The position numbers were made by a program, and so were the translations under genes. Of a DNA stretch of 21,332 bases, positions 1 through 7,653 are shown one piece after another. The number at the start of each line of letters is the position of its first letter. The stretch's first letter is position 1. The stretch comes from DASSNR01 sp036278935. Its GTDB lineage: Bacteria; Gemmatimonadota; Gemmatimonadetes; Gemmatimonadales; Gemmatimonadaceae. The stretch spans positions 1 through 21,332 of the forward strand of contig DASUKA010000096.1 in assembly GCA_036278935.1 (NCBI GenBank), read 5' to 3'. The notes beneath the pieces are model-generated. The model worked only from the letters and a program-made list of their open reading frames with translations, was not told the DNA's origin and did no database searches.

Positions 1-1509
1 CTCGACAACATCATCGACGTCAACCGCTACCCGCTTCCGGAGATCGACGCGCTCTCCAAGCGCATCCGACGCATCGGTCTGGGGCTGATGGGCTTCGCGG
101 ACATGCTCGTGCGGCTCGGCATCCCATACGATTCGGAGGAGGGCGTGGAGATGGGGCGCCGGGTGATGGCGTTCCTGGACGAAGAAGGGAAGCGCGAGTC
201 GGAGCGGCTGGCCAACGAGCGCGGACCGTTCGCGGAGTGGGCGCGCTCCATCTGGGGGCCGGACGAAACGTGCGCGCGCGACGAGCACGGACAGCGCATC
301 CGTCCCATGCAGCTGCTCCGTAACTGCAACGTCACGACTATCGCTCCCACGGGGACGATCTCGATCATCGCCGGCTGCTCTTCAGGGCTCGAGCCGCTCT
401 TTGCTGTGGCCTTCATGCGAAACCAGGCCGGCGTGATGATGCCGGACGCGAACGAGGACTTCGTCGCCATCGCGAAGCGCGAGGGATGGTACTCGGACGA
501 GTTGATGGAGCGCATCGCGAACGCCGGCTCCATCGATTTTGCCGAAGTGCCCGAGAAGTGGCAGCGCGTGTTCGTGACCGCCAACCAGATCGCGCCCGAA
601 TGGCACATGCGCATGCAGGCCGCCTTCCAGGAGCACTGCGATTCCGCCATCAGCAAGACCACGAACTTCGCGCACACCGCCACGGTGGATGACGTGCGCC
701 GCATCTACGAGCTGGCCTACCAGCTCAAGGCCAAGGGCGTGACCGTGTATCGCGATGGCTCGCGCGACAACCAGGTGCTCTCCACCGGCGCGACGGAGCA
801 GGCGAAGGCCGCGCGCGATGGAGCCGCGGTCGACAAGCATGCCGTCGCCGACCTGCATGGCACGATGGCCGAGCTCACGGCGGAGGTGGAGCGGCTGAAG
901 AAGTTGCTGTACGACAGCGAGGCTGAGAACGCGCAGCGGCGTGCCAAGCGCTCGCGTCCCGATCTCTTGCGCGGCAGCACGCGCCGCATGGAAACCCCGC
1001 TCGGCACGATGTACGTCACGATCACCGAGGATGACCGCGCTCAGCCGTTCGAGGTATTCATCACGCTCGGCAAGGCGGGCGGCGCGGCGATGGCCGACGT
1101 GGAGGCGATGGGGCGGCTCATTTCACTCGCGTTGCGTTCCGGCATCCCGATCATGGAGCTGCACAAGCAGCTCCGGGGCATCGCATCCGACCGGCCTATC
1201 GGGCTCGGCGCGAACAAGGTGCTCTCGGTGCCCGACGCCATCGGCATCGCGATCGAGCAGTGGTGGCGGGACAAGCAGGGCGTGCAGCAGGATCTATTGG
1301 ACAATCCCCCGGCGCGGGGGGCGGGGATGCCGGCGCGCGAGCAGGTCACGGCATCTCCCGATGCTTCCGGTCAGCAGATGCAGATGGGCTTCGACGCGGA
1401 TGCGTACACCGAGGCCTTCATGGCCACGTGCCCGGATTGCGGGTCACAGCTGGAGTACGCGGAAGGGTGCGTGAAGTGCCATGTGTGCGGGTTTTCGGAG
1501 TGCGGGTGA
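1..1509 (+). CDS. nrdJ: Class II (adenosylcobalamin-dependent) ribonucleoside-diphosphate reductase, C-terminal part (5' end outside window)
   Basis: Reduces ribonucleotides to deoxyribonucleotides using a cobalamin-generated thiyl radical; cytoplasmic. The reading frame is open from base 1, giving the last 502 residues. The segment TTIAPTGTISIIAGCSSG (about residues 112-129) is the phosphate-binding region typical of NrdJ. It is followed by SKTTNF and by GVTVYRDGSRDNQVL, also family hallmarks. A predicted coiled coil (about residues 285-310) then separates the barrel from a TSCPD-type domain that begins near RRMETPLGTMYVTI (about residue 330). The protein ends with a Cys-rich tail (C477, C480, C490, C493, C496, C501), which fits a zinc ribbon plus the C-terminal redox cysteines that re-reduce the active site. 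The active-site cysteines expected in the N-terminal half lie upstream of the window. The stop is 18 bases before the next gene's GTG, so co-transcription is possible. Identification is secure; only the N-terminus is unseen. Confidence 0.95.
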   Translation, partial: LDNIIDVNRYPLPEIDALSKRIRRIGLGLMGFADMLVRLGIPYDSEEGVEMGRRVMAFLDEEGKRESERLANERGPFAEWARSIWGPDETCARDEHGQRIRPMQLLRNCNVTTIAPTGTISIIAGCSSGLEPLFAVAFMRNQAGVMMPDANEDFVAIAKREGWYSDELMERIANAGSIDFAEVPEKWQRVFVTANQIAPEWHMRMQAAFQEHCDSAISKTTNFAHTATVDDVRRIYELAYQLKAKGVTVYRDGSRDNQVLSTGATEQAKAARDGAAVDKHAVADLHGTMAELTAEVERLKKLLYDSEAENAQRRAKRSRPDLLRGSTRRMETPLGTMYVTITEDDRAQPFEVFITLGKAGGAAMADVEAMGRLISLALRSGIPIMELHKQLRGIASDRPIGLGANKVLSVPDAIGIAIEQWWRDKQGVQQDLLDNPPARGAGMPAREQVTASPDASGQQMQMGFDADAYTEAFMATCPDCGSQLEYAEGCVKCHVCGFSECG

Positions 1510-1527
1510 TGCAGTAACTTCGGAAAT

Positions 1528-3597
1528 GTGACCCTCCCACCACCTCGCTGGATTCTCGGGCGTGCCGTCGACGCATCCGTCTGGCGGCCCGCCCATCTCG
1601 ATCTCATCGCGCACCAGCTCATACACCGTCGCCGCAACGCACACGCGGGGATGAGCGATCGCGATCATCTGGTCGCCGCTGCGCGATGGTTGGCACGCGC
1701 GCAGGATGCGATGACCGATGGCGGCATAGGCGGACGGTACAACTTGCGAGGCGGCTGGTCGTCCTCATACGCTGAGACCACCGGCTACATCATTCCCACC
1801 CTCCTCGCGCTCGCGGACGAGCTGAACGACGCGACGTTCCACGAGCGGGCCGAGCCGTGCGTGGAGTTTCTCCTGCGACTCCAGCTCCCCGACGGCGGCT
1901 TCCCCGGCGGCGAAGTGCTCGAGAACACCGCGCAGCCATCGATCTTCAACACGGCTCAGATCATCACGGGGCTGCGCGCGTGGCACGTCGCGACCGGCGA
2001 TGCACGGGCGTTGGATGCCGCGTGCCGCGCTGCCGATTGGCTCGTGGCCGTTCAGGACGCGGATGGGGCATGGCGCCGACATACGTACAACGGCACGATC
2101 ACCACCTATACGGCACATGCCTCGTGCTGGCTTGCCGAGCTCGGCCAGTACGTGGAGAAGCAGGCTTACCTCCGTAGTGCGGAACGACACCTCGACTGGG
2201 TGCTCGGGCATCGGGACCACGAGACGGGATGGTTCGATCTCGCCGGGTTCAACGCCACACACCATGCCGCGCGGCGCGCCGTCACGCATACGATCGCGTA
2301 CACGCTCTGGGGCGTGCTGCTCACTTCCGAGATCACGCAGCGCGCCGATGGCATTGCCGCCGTGCACCAGGCGGCTTCCGGCATTGCGCGTCGGCTCCAG
2401 CTCTCCGGCTGGCTCGCCGGCGTGCTCGATCGCAACTGGCGTGCACAGGCGAACTATGCCTGCCTCACTGGCAACGCTCAGATGGCGCTGGTCTGGCTGC
2501 GTCTGCACGCCCTCAGTGGCGATGCGCGCTACGTGAACGCGGCGCTCAAGGCCATCGATCTCGTCAAGAGAGCGCAAGCGCTGTTCGCTCATGATCCGAA
2601 TGTGCGCGGCGGTATCGCGGGATCGGACCCCGTGTGGGGGCGCTATCTCTACATGGCGTATCCCAACTGGGCCGCCAAATTCTTCATCGATGCGCTCCTC
2701 GCCAAGCGCGAGGCGATAGCCGGGTTGTCCGGCCGCCCACTCGGTCGGAGAACACTCCCAGCCGACATTCCCACCTCGGTTCCTCTCGCGAGTGCGCCGT
2801 CGGTTCCACCGGCGCTGCGTGTGGTGCTGTACGCTTCCCCGCAGTCGGCGAAGGTCGAACAGATGGTGCGTGCATGGTCCGAGTGGGGCTTCCGGCCGGC
2901 TGCCGTGGTGATCGAGCGGCGTGCTGAGCCCAGCGTTATGCAGCGGCTTGGGGCTCGCGTGCGCGACGATGGGCCTGCGGCGCTTGCCGCCCGCGTGTTC
3001 CGCAGGCGCGCGTTGGCCGCGTCGGCCGGTGCAGCAGCGCCGGCGCGTTCGTCGCACGACCCGATTGCCTTCTGTGCCAGCCACGGCATCCCGGTGACGG
3101 AGGTGACGTCGCTCGACTCGGCGGAGGGCGTCGCGGCTGTGCGTGCGCTCCGTCCTGATCTCGCGATTCATGCGGGCGCGGGAATTCTGCGCGCGGCTGT
3201 TCTGGCGATCCCGCGGCTCGGAACGCTCAACGCGCACATGGGACTGCTCCCCTACTATCGGGGGATGAACGTTGCGGAATGGGCGCGCTTCCGAAGGGAC
3301 GAGGTCGGCTGCACGGTGCATCTGATCGACGGTGGCATCGACACCGGCGACATCCTCTGCGCGAGTACGGTGTCATCGGATGGCGCCAGGAGCATCCGCG
3401 AGCTGCGTGACAGGGTCGATACGGCGCAGATCAGACTGCTTGGCCAGGTGGTGCGCTTCGTGTGTGAGACCGGCGCGCTACCACCGCGACGGCCCCAGCG
3501 GCGGGACGAGGGCCGGCAGTTCTTTCGGATGCATCCCGAGCTCGCGGCCGTCCTCGACCGCGAGCTGAAGGCCAGCGCAGCCGGCCACGCTGATTGA
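1528..3597 (+). CDS. Fusion protein: alpha/alpha-toroid (six-hairpin/terpene-cyclase-like) domain plus formyltransferase domain
   Basis: 689 residues, GTG start. The N-terminal part (about residues 45-395) looks like an alpha/alpha toroid. It has repeated Trp/Gly-rich helical hairpins with motifs such as SSYAETTGYIIPTLL, QLPDGGFPGG, VQDADGAWRRH and YPNWAAKFFIDALL, of the kind I associate with proteins in exopolysaccharide clusters. The C-terminal part (from about residue 430) is a formyltransferase fold: LNAHMGLLPYYRG and VHLIDGGIDTGDIL supply the triad Asn568, His570 and Asp605, plus the supporting His598. By analogy with methionyl-tRNA, GART and sugar formyltransferases, it could transfer a formyl group from 10-formyl-tetrahydrofolate to an amine, possibly an amino sugar; the substrate is inference. 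A later ATG at 1651 would drop 41 residues. I keep the GTG because the Arg/His-rich leader resembles the start of related proteins, but there is no clear ribosome site at either. No signal peptide is seen. Confidence 0.8.
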   Translation: MTLPPPRWILGRAVDASVWRPAHLDLIAHQLIHRRRNAHAGMSDRDHLVAAARWLARAQDAMTDGGIGGRYNLRGGWSSSYAETTGYIIPTLLALADELNDATFHERAEPCVEFLLRLQLPDGGFPGGEVLENTAQPSIFNTAQIITGLRAWHVATGDARALDAACRAADWLVAVQDADGAWRRHTYNGTITTYTAHASCWLAELGQYVEKQAYLRSAERHLDWVLGHRDHETGWFDLAGFNATHHAARRAVTHTIAYTLWGVLLTSEITQRADGIAAVHQAASGIARRLQLSGWLAGVLDRNWRAQANYACLTGNAQMALVWLRLHALSGDARYVNAALKAIDLVKRAQALFAHDPNVRGGIAGSDPVWGRYLYMAYPNWAAKFFIDALLAKREAIAGLSGRPLGRRTLPADIPTSVPLASAPSVPPALRVVLYASPQSAKVEQMVRAWSEWGFRPAAVVIERRAEPSVMQRLGARVRDDGPAALAARVFRRRALAASAGAAAPARSSHDPIAFCASHGIPVTEVTSLDSAEGVAAVRALRPDLAIHAGAGILRAAVLAIPRLGTLNAHMGLLPYYRGMNVAEWARFRRDEVGCTVHLIDGGIDTGDILCASTVSSDGARSIRELRDRVDTAQIRLLGQVVRFVCETGALPPRRPQRRDEGRQFFRMHPELAAVLDRELKASAAGHAD

Positions 3598-3775
3598 GAC
3601 GTTGGTGTGGAGTTGCCCTACCGTCCCTGATCGCACGGCCTGACGACTCCGCTCGCGAATCTCCTCATCCTCCTCCAACTCCCCCGCAACGCGATCTGCC
3701 GCTCCGCCTGAGCTCCTGCGGTACGGGTCTTGACGGCGATTCCTGCACCTGGAATGACTCGAACCGGAGGGGATC

Positions 3776-4009
3776 ATGGCCACATGCGAGGTGTGCGGGA
3801 ACAACTACGAGCTGGCATTCGAGGTGGTGACCGTGGGCGGCCGCCACGTCTTCGACAGCTTCGAATGCGCCATCCACAAGCTCGCCCCGGTATGCGAGCA
3901 CTGTGGCTGCAAGATCATCGGGCACGGGATCGAGGCGAACGGCACCTTCTACTGCTGCGCCCATTGCGCGCGCGAGCAGGGCGTGACGGCGGCCGCGGAC
4001 AACGTCTGA
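3776..4009 (+). CDS. Small Cys/His-rich probable zinc-binding protein (77 aa)
   Basis: A 77-residue protein with nine cysteines (C4, C7, C31, C40, C43, C45, C60, C61, C64) and five histidines. They are arranged as CEVC near the start, CEHCGC in the middle and CCAHC near the end, so two or more metal sites of treble-clef or zinc-ribbon type are likely. Similar small proteins in high-GC bacteria are often labelled metallothionein-like, but the spacing here looks more like structural zinc fingers than a metal store. Its biochemical role is unknown. The start is supported by a GGAGGGG ribosome site 4 bases before the ATG. A TTGACG at 3730-3735 could be a -35 box, but no good -10 is visible. The gene stands alone and ends in a strong hairpin. 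A real gene with high likelihood; function not assigned. Confidence 0.8.
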   Translation: MATCEVCGNNYELAFEVVTVGGRHVFDSFECAIHKLAPVCEHCGCKIIGHGIEANGTFYCCAHCAREQGVTAAADNV

Positions 4010-4025
4010 GCCTGCCGGCGACACC

Positions 4026-4063
4026 ACCCGGGCGCCGCCGCTGAGATGCGGCGGCGCCCGGGT
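4026..4063. terminator. Perfect 15-bp GC-rich hairpin between convergent genes
   Basis: The arms at 4026-4040 and 4049-4063 are exact reverse complements (15 of 15) around an 8-base loop (CTGAGATG). It sits 17 bases after the stop of the Cys-rich protein gene and 28 bases beyond the stop of the converging PfpI-family gene, so it could stop transcription from both sides. There is only a short TCTT, not a T-run, after the + strand arm, so classical intrinsic termination is uncertain. Confidence 0.7.
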
Positions 4064-4090
4064 CTTCCGGATCGCCGTGACCCGGCGCGC

Positions 4091-4738
4091 TCAGGGCGCG
4101 CGTGCCTCGCCGGTCCGTGTCCCCGCCCGCGTGCGCGTGGAGCGTCCCGCCGTCGTGCTCGCTGCGGCGCTCGAGCGCTGGCGCCTCCCGGTGTGTGTTC
4201 CTTCGGCAAACTCCTCGATCATCTTCTGGTCGAAGGCCGGAATGTCATCCGGCTTGCGGCTGGTCACGATCCCCTGATCCGTCACCACCTGCCGGTCGAC
4301 CCAGGTCGCGCCTGCGTTCTCCAGGTCCGTCTGCAGCGACGGCCACGATGTCACCTCACGTCCCTCCACCACATCGGCCTCCACCAGCATCCACGGTCCG
4401 TGACAGAGCGCCGCGACCGGCTTCCCCTCCTCCGCGAAGCGGCGCGTGAACTGGACCGCCTGCTCATTCATCCGTAATCGGTCAGGGCTCATGACGCCGC
4501 CCGGAATGAAGAGCGCATCAAAGCGGTCCGCGTCCGCCTGCGAGAGCGGGACGTCCACGCGAATCACGTCACCCCAGTGATCGTGCTGCCAGGCGCGAAT
4601 GGTGCCGTCGGCGGGTGAGACGACCCGCGTTGTTGCGCCGGCGTCATCGAGTGCCTGCCGCGGGCGCTCGAGCTCGACCTGTTCCACGCCATCCGTCGCC
4701 AGGATCGCGACGGTCTTTCCGGTGAGCTGCGCTGCCAT
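4091..4738 (-). CDS. DJ-1/PfpI family protein (type 1 glutamine amidotransferase-like), general-stress type
   Basis: 215 residues. The core (about 1-180) matches the PfpI/YhbO/general stress protein 18 group: KTVAILATDGVEQVEL at the N-terminus with the conserved acidic residue E19, FIPGGVMSPDRLR in the middle, and the nucleophile elbow AALCHGPWML with Cys112 and His113. Family members act as proteases, chaperones or deglycases of glycated proteins and nucleotides in stress; which activity applies here cannot be told. The start was chosen because AAGGAGGT lies just upstream (4742-4749); a longer frame to 4816 has no such site. Unusual is a tail of about 35 residues after EEFAEG, rich in Arg, Ser, Thr and Ala, where relatives normally end. 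It is divergent from the esterase gene (248 bases between starts) and convergent with the Cys-rich protein gene. Confidence 0.9.
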   Translation of the reverse strand: MAAQLTGKTVAILATDGVEQVELERPRQALDDAGATTRVVSPADGTIRAWQHDHWGDVIRVDVPLSQADADRFDALFIPGGVMSPDRLRMNEQAVQFTRRFAEEGKPVAALCHGPWMLVEADVVEGREVTSWPSLQTDLENAGATWVDRQVVTDQGIVTSRKPDDIPAFDQKMIEEFAEGTHTGRRQRSSAAASTTAGRSTRTRAGTRTGEARAP

Positions 4739-4741
4739 GTG

Positions 4742-4749
4742 ACCTCCTT
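4742..4749 (-). promoter_or_regulatory. Ribosome binding site deciding the PfpI-family start
   Basis: On the minus strand this reads AAGGAGGT, a near-perfect anti-16S match 3 bases before the ATG at 4738. It rules in the shorter frame over an upstream in-frame ATG at 4816. Confidence 0.85.
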
Positions 4750-4881
4750 CTGCTGCGGGTTTGCCGACGCGTGGTGCGCCGAACGGAGGGGGAGCGTGCC
4801 GCACGACCCGCACCATGGTGGTCCTGGGCCGTCAGGCGGCTTCCCGCGGTGCTCCACGCCGCCGGGTCGCGCGGTGCGGTA

Positions 4882-4911
4882 TTGACAGGGGAGCGTTGCC
4901 AGTGCTACGAA
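4882..4911 (+). promoter_or_regulatory. Candidate sigma-70-type promoter for the secreted esterase
   Basis: A perfect TTGACA (4882-4887) is followed, after 18 bases, by TACGAA (4906-4911). It lies about 75 bases before the esterase ATG at 4987 in an otherwise very GC-rich gap. The -35 box is a full match; the -10 matches weakly (3 of 6). Suggestive only. Confidence 0.35.
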
Positions 4912-4986
4912 CGGCACGCGGATGTTCGCATCTTCCGCTGCACCGCCGCCGTCACCATCCTCCACGTTGTCCTCCCGCCATACATC

Positions 4987-6045
4987 ATGCGCCGATCCCA
5001 GGTTCGTCTGACATGCGCCGGTGTGCTGCTCGCCAGTGCGCTGTTTGCCGCCGCCTGCACGCCGAGCCGCTTTGCCGGGGGATCGCCGCCACCCCAGGAT
5101 CGCCCCGTCTCCGCCTCGCACACCGTGCCCGCCCCTGGCGAGGTGCGCATCGCGAGCTTCTTCGCGCCGTCGCTTGGCGTGCGCAAGCACTACGTCGTCT
5201 ATCTTCCGCCCTCGTACTCGCAGGACAGCACGCGGCGCTATCCAGTTGCCTACTACCTGCACGGCGCGGATGGAAACGAGTCCGACTGGGTGTCACGAGC
5301 GGGGATCGACTTCGTGATGGATTCCCTCATCGCGGCCGGTACCCCGCCCATGATCCTCGTCATGCCCGATGGCGACGAGAGCTGGTACGCCGACTGGGCC
5401 ACGCCCACGAGCTTCGACGACTGCGCCGCGCATTGGCGCTCGGGCGAAGCCGCGGCGCTGCACTGCGTTCATCACGAGTGGTACGATCGGTACCTGGCAG
5501 GCGACCTGGTGCGGCACGTGGATTCTACCTATCGGACGCTGGCCGATCGGCGCCATCGCGCGATCGCCGGGCTCAGCATGGGCGGGTACGGCGCGCTCGC
5601 CGTGGCGTTCCGGCATCCCGCGCTGTACGGCGCGGTGGTGAGTCACTCGGGCGTCGTCTCGCTGCTCTACGTGGGCCCGCATCCCTTCGCCCAGCCCGCG
5701 CGCTACGCGAACGGGCTGGATACGCTCCGCGCGGCGCTTGGCCAGCGGCTATGGAGCGAGATGGTCGCCACGCTGGGAGACGATGTCGCCGCGTGGCGCG
5801 CGCACGATCCCACGCATCTCGTGCGAGCGCTCCTCGCTACCCACCAGCCGATTCCCGCGATCTACTTTGACGCGGGGCGCGACGATCGGCTCACGAGCGA
5901 TCGCAACCGGGCATTCGACGCCGAGCTCACCGCGCTCGGCGTGGCGCATGAGTTCCGGCAGTGGCCAGGCGTGCACAGTTGGCGATACTGGCACGAACAC
6001 GTGGGCGATGGACTCGCCTGGCTCGGCACCCAGATCGGACGGTGA
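4987..6045 (+). CDS. Secreted (probably lipoprotein) alpha/beta-hydrolase, putative esterase family (esterase D/antigen 85-like)
   Basis: 352 residues. The N-terminus has a positively charged start, a hydrophobic stretch and FAAAC with Cys24, so it may be lipidated and held at the outer membrane or periplasm, although Ala at -3 is not the classical lipobox. The mature part begins with a strand region (KHYVVYLPPSYS) and YPVAYYLHGADGN. It carries the nucleophile elbow GLSMGGYGAL (Ser197), an acid at Asp299 in FDAGRDDR, and the base His330 in PGVHSWRYW, which is the catalytic triad order of Pfam 'Esterase'. Relatives hydrolyse short acyl esters, feruloyl esters or S-formylglutathione; the substrate is unknown here. 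An upstream in-frame ATG at 4771 would add a non-protein-like Arg/Cys-rich leader, so it was rejected. The ribosome site is weak. Its TGA abuts the stop codon of the converging tolC-like gene with no base between. Confidence 0.88.
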   Translation: MRRSQVRLTCAGVLLASALFAAACTPSRFAGGSPPPQDRPVSASHTVPAPGEVRIASFFAPSLGVRKHYVVYLPPSYSQDSTRRYPVAYYLHGADGNESDWVSRAGIDFVMDSLIAAGTPPMILVMPDGDESWYADWATPTSFDDCAAHWRSGEAAALHCVHHEWYDRYLAGDLVRHVDSTYRTLADRRHRAIAGLSMGGYGALAVAFRHPALYGAVVSHSGVVSLLYVGPHPFAQPARYANGLDTLRAALGQRLWSEMVATLGDDVAAWRAHDPTHLVRALLATHQPIPAIYFDAGRDDRLTSDRNRAFDAELTALGVAHEFRQWPGVHSWRYWHEHVGDGLAWLGTQIGR

Positions 6046-7653
6046 TCACTCCGGCGCGCTGTCGCTGGCCCTGATCTGCTGGTCCGTGGTGAAATCGTAG
6101 AGGGTGAGCTTGCGCAGGTTGTAGTACGCCAGCCAGAACCCCTGCAGCGCCTGCACGTATGCCACGCGCGCGGCGTCCTTCTCGTTCTGCGCTATGTAGA
6201 GGTCGCTGATCCCGATCTTCCCGATGACGTAGCGCTCCTTCGCCACCTCGAACCGCTTCTGTCCCACGGTGTCGGCCTTTGCCGCGAGCCCCACCTGCCG
6301 TCGAGATTGCGTGAGCTGCAGCGCGGCGAAGTGCGTCTGCTGCGCGATGTTCTCGCGCGCGGTCGTCGTCTGGCTGGCCACTGCCTTCTCGTTCGCCTGC
6401 GCGGCCTGGATCTGCGCGTGATGGGCGCCCCACTGGATGAGCGGCAAGGTGAGTTGGAGCGAGAACGTTTGCTGGTCCAGCAGCGACTCGTACGCGTCGT
6501 TGAATTGTGGTGCCGTCTGGTTGAAGCCGGCCGTCGCGCGCAATTGCGCGTTGAATCCATTCGTGAGCTTGGCGTCGCTCACCGCACGGCGCGCTTCCAG
6601 CTGCTGCAGGTCGAGGTTTTCCATCTGGCTCTCGTTCTGGAGCGCCTGCGCCACGGCCACCGCGGTGTCCACCTCGACTACGGGGATGTCGGCCGGAGGC
6701 ACGACCGTGATATCGCTATCCGCCGGGATGTTGAGCAGCAGCTTGAACGCCGCAAGCTTGCGCGCGTAATCCAGCTGGTCCGCCTCCATCGAATTGCGCG
6801 CGGTCAGCTCGGCGAGCTGGCTCTGCAGGAGGTCGTTCTCGCCGATCTTCCCCACCTGAAAGCGCCCCTGCGACAGGCGGTACAGCGTGTCGTTCACCGC
6901 GACGTTTGAGGTAGCGTTGTCGAGCGCCATGCGCGCCGCGTACAGATCGAAGAACGCCGTGGCTGTATTCACGGCCACATCTTCACGCGCCTCCACGTAC
7001 TGCCGCTCGGCGATGTCGCTCTGGAGCGACTGCTCCCGCCGGTCCCACTTCAGCCTGTTGGGCTGAAAGAGGTTCTGCTGGATCCCGACCACTATGGGCG
7101 TGGACTGCCACAATCTGGAGGCTTGCTCGCCGTAGCGATCCACCCGCAGGAGTCCCGACGAGAGTGTGAGCTGCGTCCCGGTGAGGGGAACCTCCTGCGA
7201 GAGCGTGAGGTTGAGCTGCGACTGCATCTGGCTCTGCGTCGCGAACACCGTCTCGCCGTTCGGCTGGATGACCGGGATGATGGCCCGGTTGAGATCGGGC
7301 AGCGTGGCGCCGATGGAGAGCTGTGGGAGGAACTGCGCCCCGAAGGCGCGGTACTGCCAGCGCGCCGCCTCGCGGGTGCTGCGCGCGCTCTGGGCCGCGA
7401 GCCCGCGATGCTGCGCGATCGCGATGGCTTGCTGCAAGCTCATGGAGGCAGGCTGACTCCCGGTGTCGGCCGCCGCGTGGCTGCGCTGCGCCGCGAGCGT
7501 GTCGGCCGTGCTCTGCGCGGCGGCGCTCCGGGTGGCAAGCGGCAGGAGGACGCCCAGCACGAGGGCGCCGATCGGCACGCGGCGGAGCAACCGATGGGTG
7601 CGCGCTCGCGCGCGCTCGTCCGGGCGCCGCGGTTGCGGACGTACCATGTGCAT
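6046..7653 (-). CDS. TolC-like outer membrane efflux protein
   Basis: About 535 residues; the exit duct of a tripartite exporter. A basic N-terminus and a hydrophobic segment ending RSAAAQS form a signal peptide (cleavage around residue 47). The rest has the two-fold repeat of the OEP family. Each half has a long alpha-helical hairpin (for example LQSDIAERQYVEAREDVAVN and, near the end, KERYVIGKIGISDLYIAQNE) and beta segments such as FSLQLTLPLIQWG. The last gene of the operon. I chose the ATG at 7653 because it overlaps the permease stop codon as TGATG, which suggests translational coupling; an ATG at 7671 would add six residues and is equally possible. Neither has a strong ribosome site. The stop codon directly touches that of the opposite esterase gene. 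High confidence in family; transported substrate unknown. Confidence 0.9.
   Translation of the reverse strand: MHMVRPQPRRPDERARARTHRLLRRVPIGALVLGVLLPLATRSAAAQSTADTLAAQRSHAAADTGSQPASMSLQQAIAIAQHRGLAAQSARSTREAARWQYRAFGAQFLPQLSIGATLPDLNRAIIPVIQPNGETVFATQSQMQSQLNLTLSQEVPLTGTQLTLSSGLLRVDRYGEQASRLWQSTPIVVGIQQNLFQPNRLKWDRREQSLQSDIAERQYVEAREDVAVNTATAFFDLYAARMALDNATSNVAVNDTLYRLSQGRFQVGKIGENDLLQSQLAELTARNSMEADQLDYARKLAAFKLLLNIPADSDITVVPPADIPVVEVDTAVAVAQALQNESQMENLDLQQLEARRAVSDAKLTNGFNAQLRATAGFNQTAPQFNDAYESLLDQQTFSLQLTLPLIQWGAHHAQIQAAQANEKAVASQTTTARENIAQQTHFAALQLTQSRRQVGLAAKADTVGQKRFEVAKERYVIGKIGISDLYIAQNEKDAARVAYVQALQGFWLAYYNLRKLTLYDFTTDQQIRASDSAPE

Noticed and set aside
1765..3321. A 518-codon open frame on the - strand
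   Set aside because: Antisense to the toroid-formyltransferase gene; composition bias explains it.
4771..4986. Upstream extension of the esterase gene
   Set aside because: The added residues look like translated non-coding DNA and would place the signal peptide inside the protein; a candidate promoter lies within this stretch.
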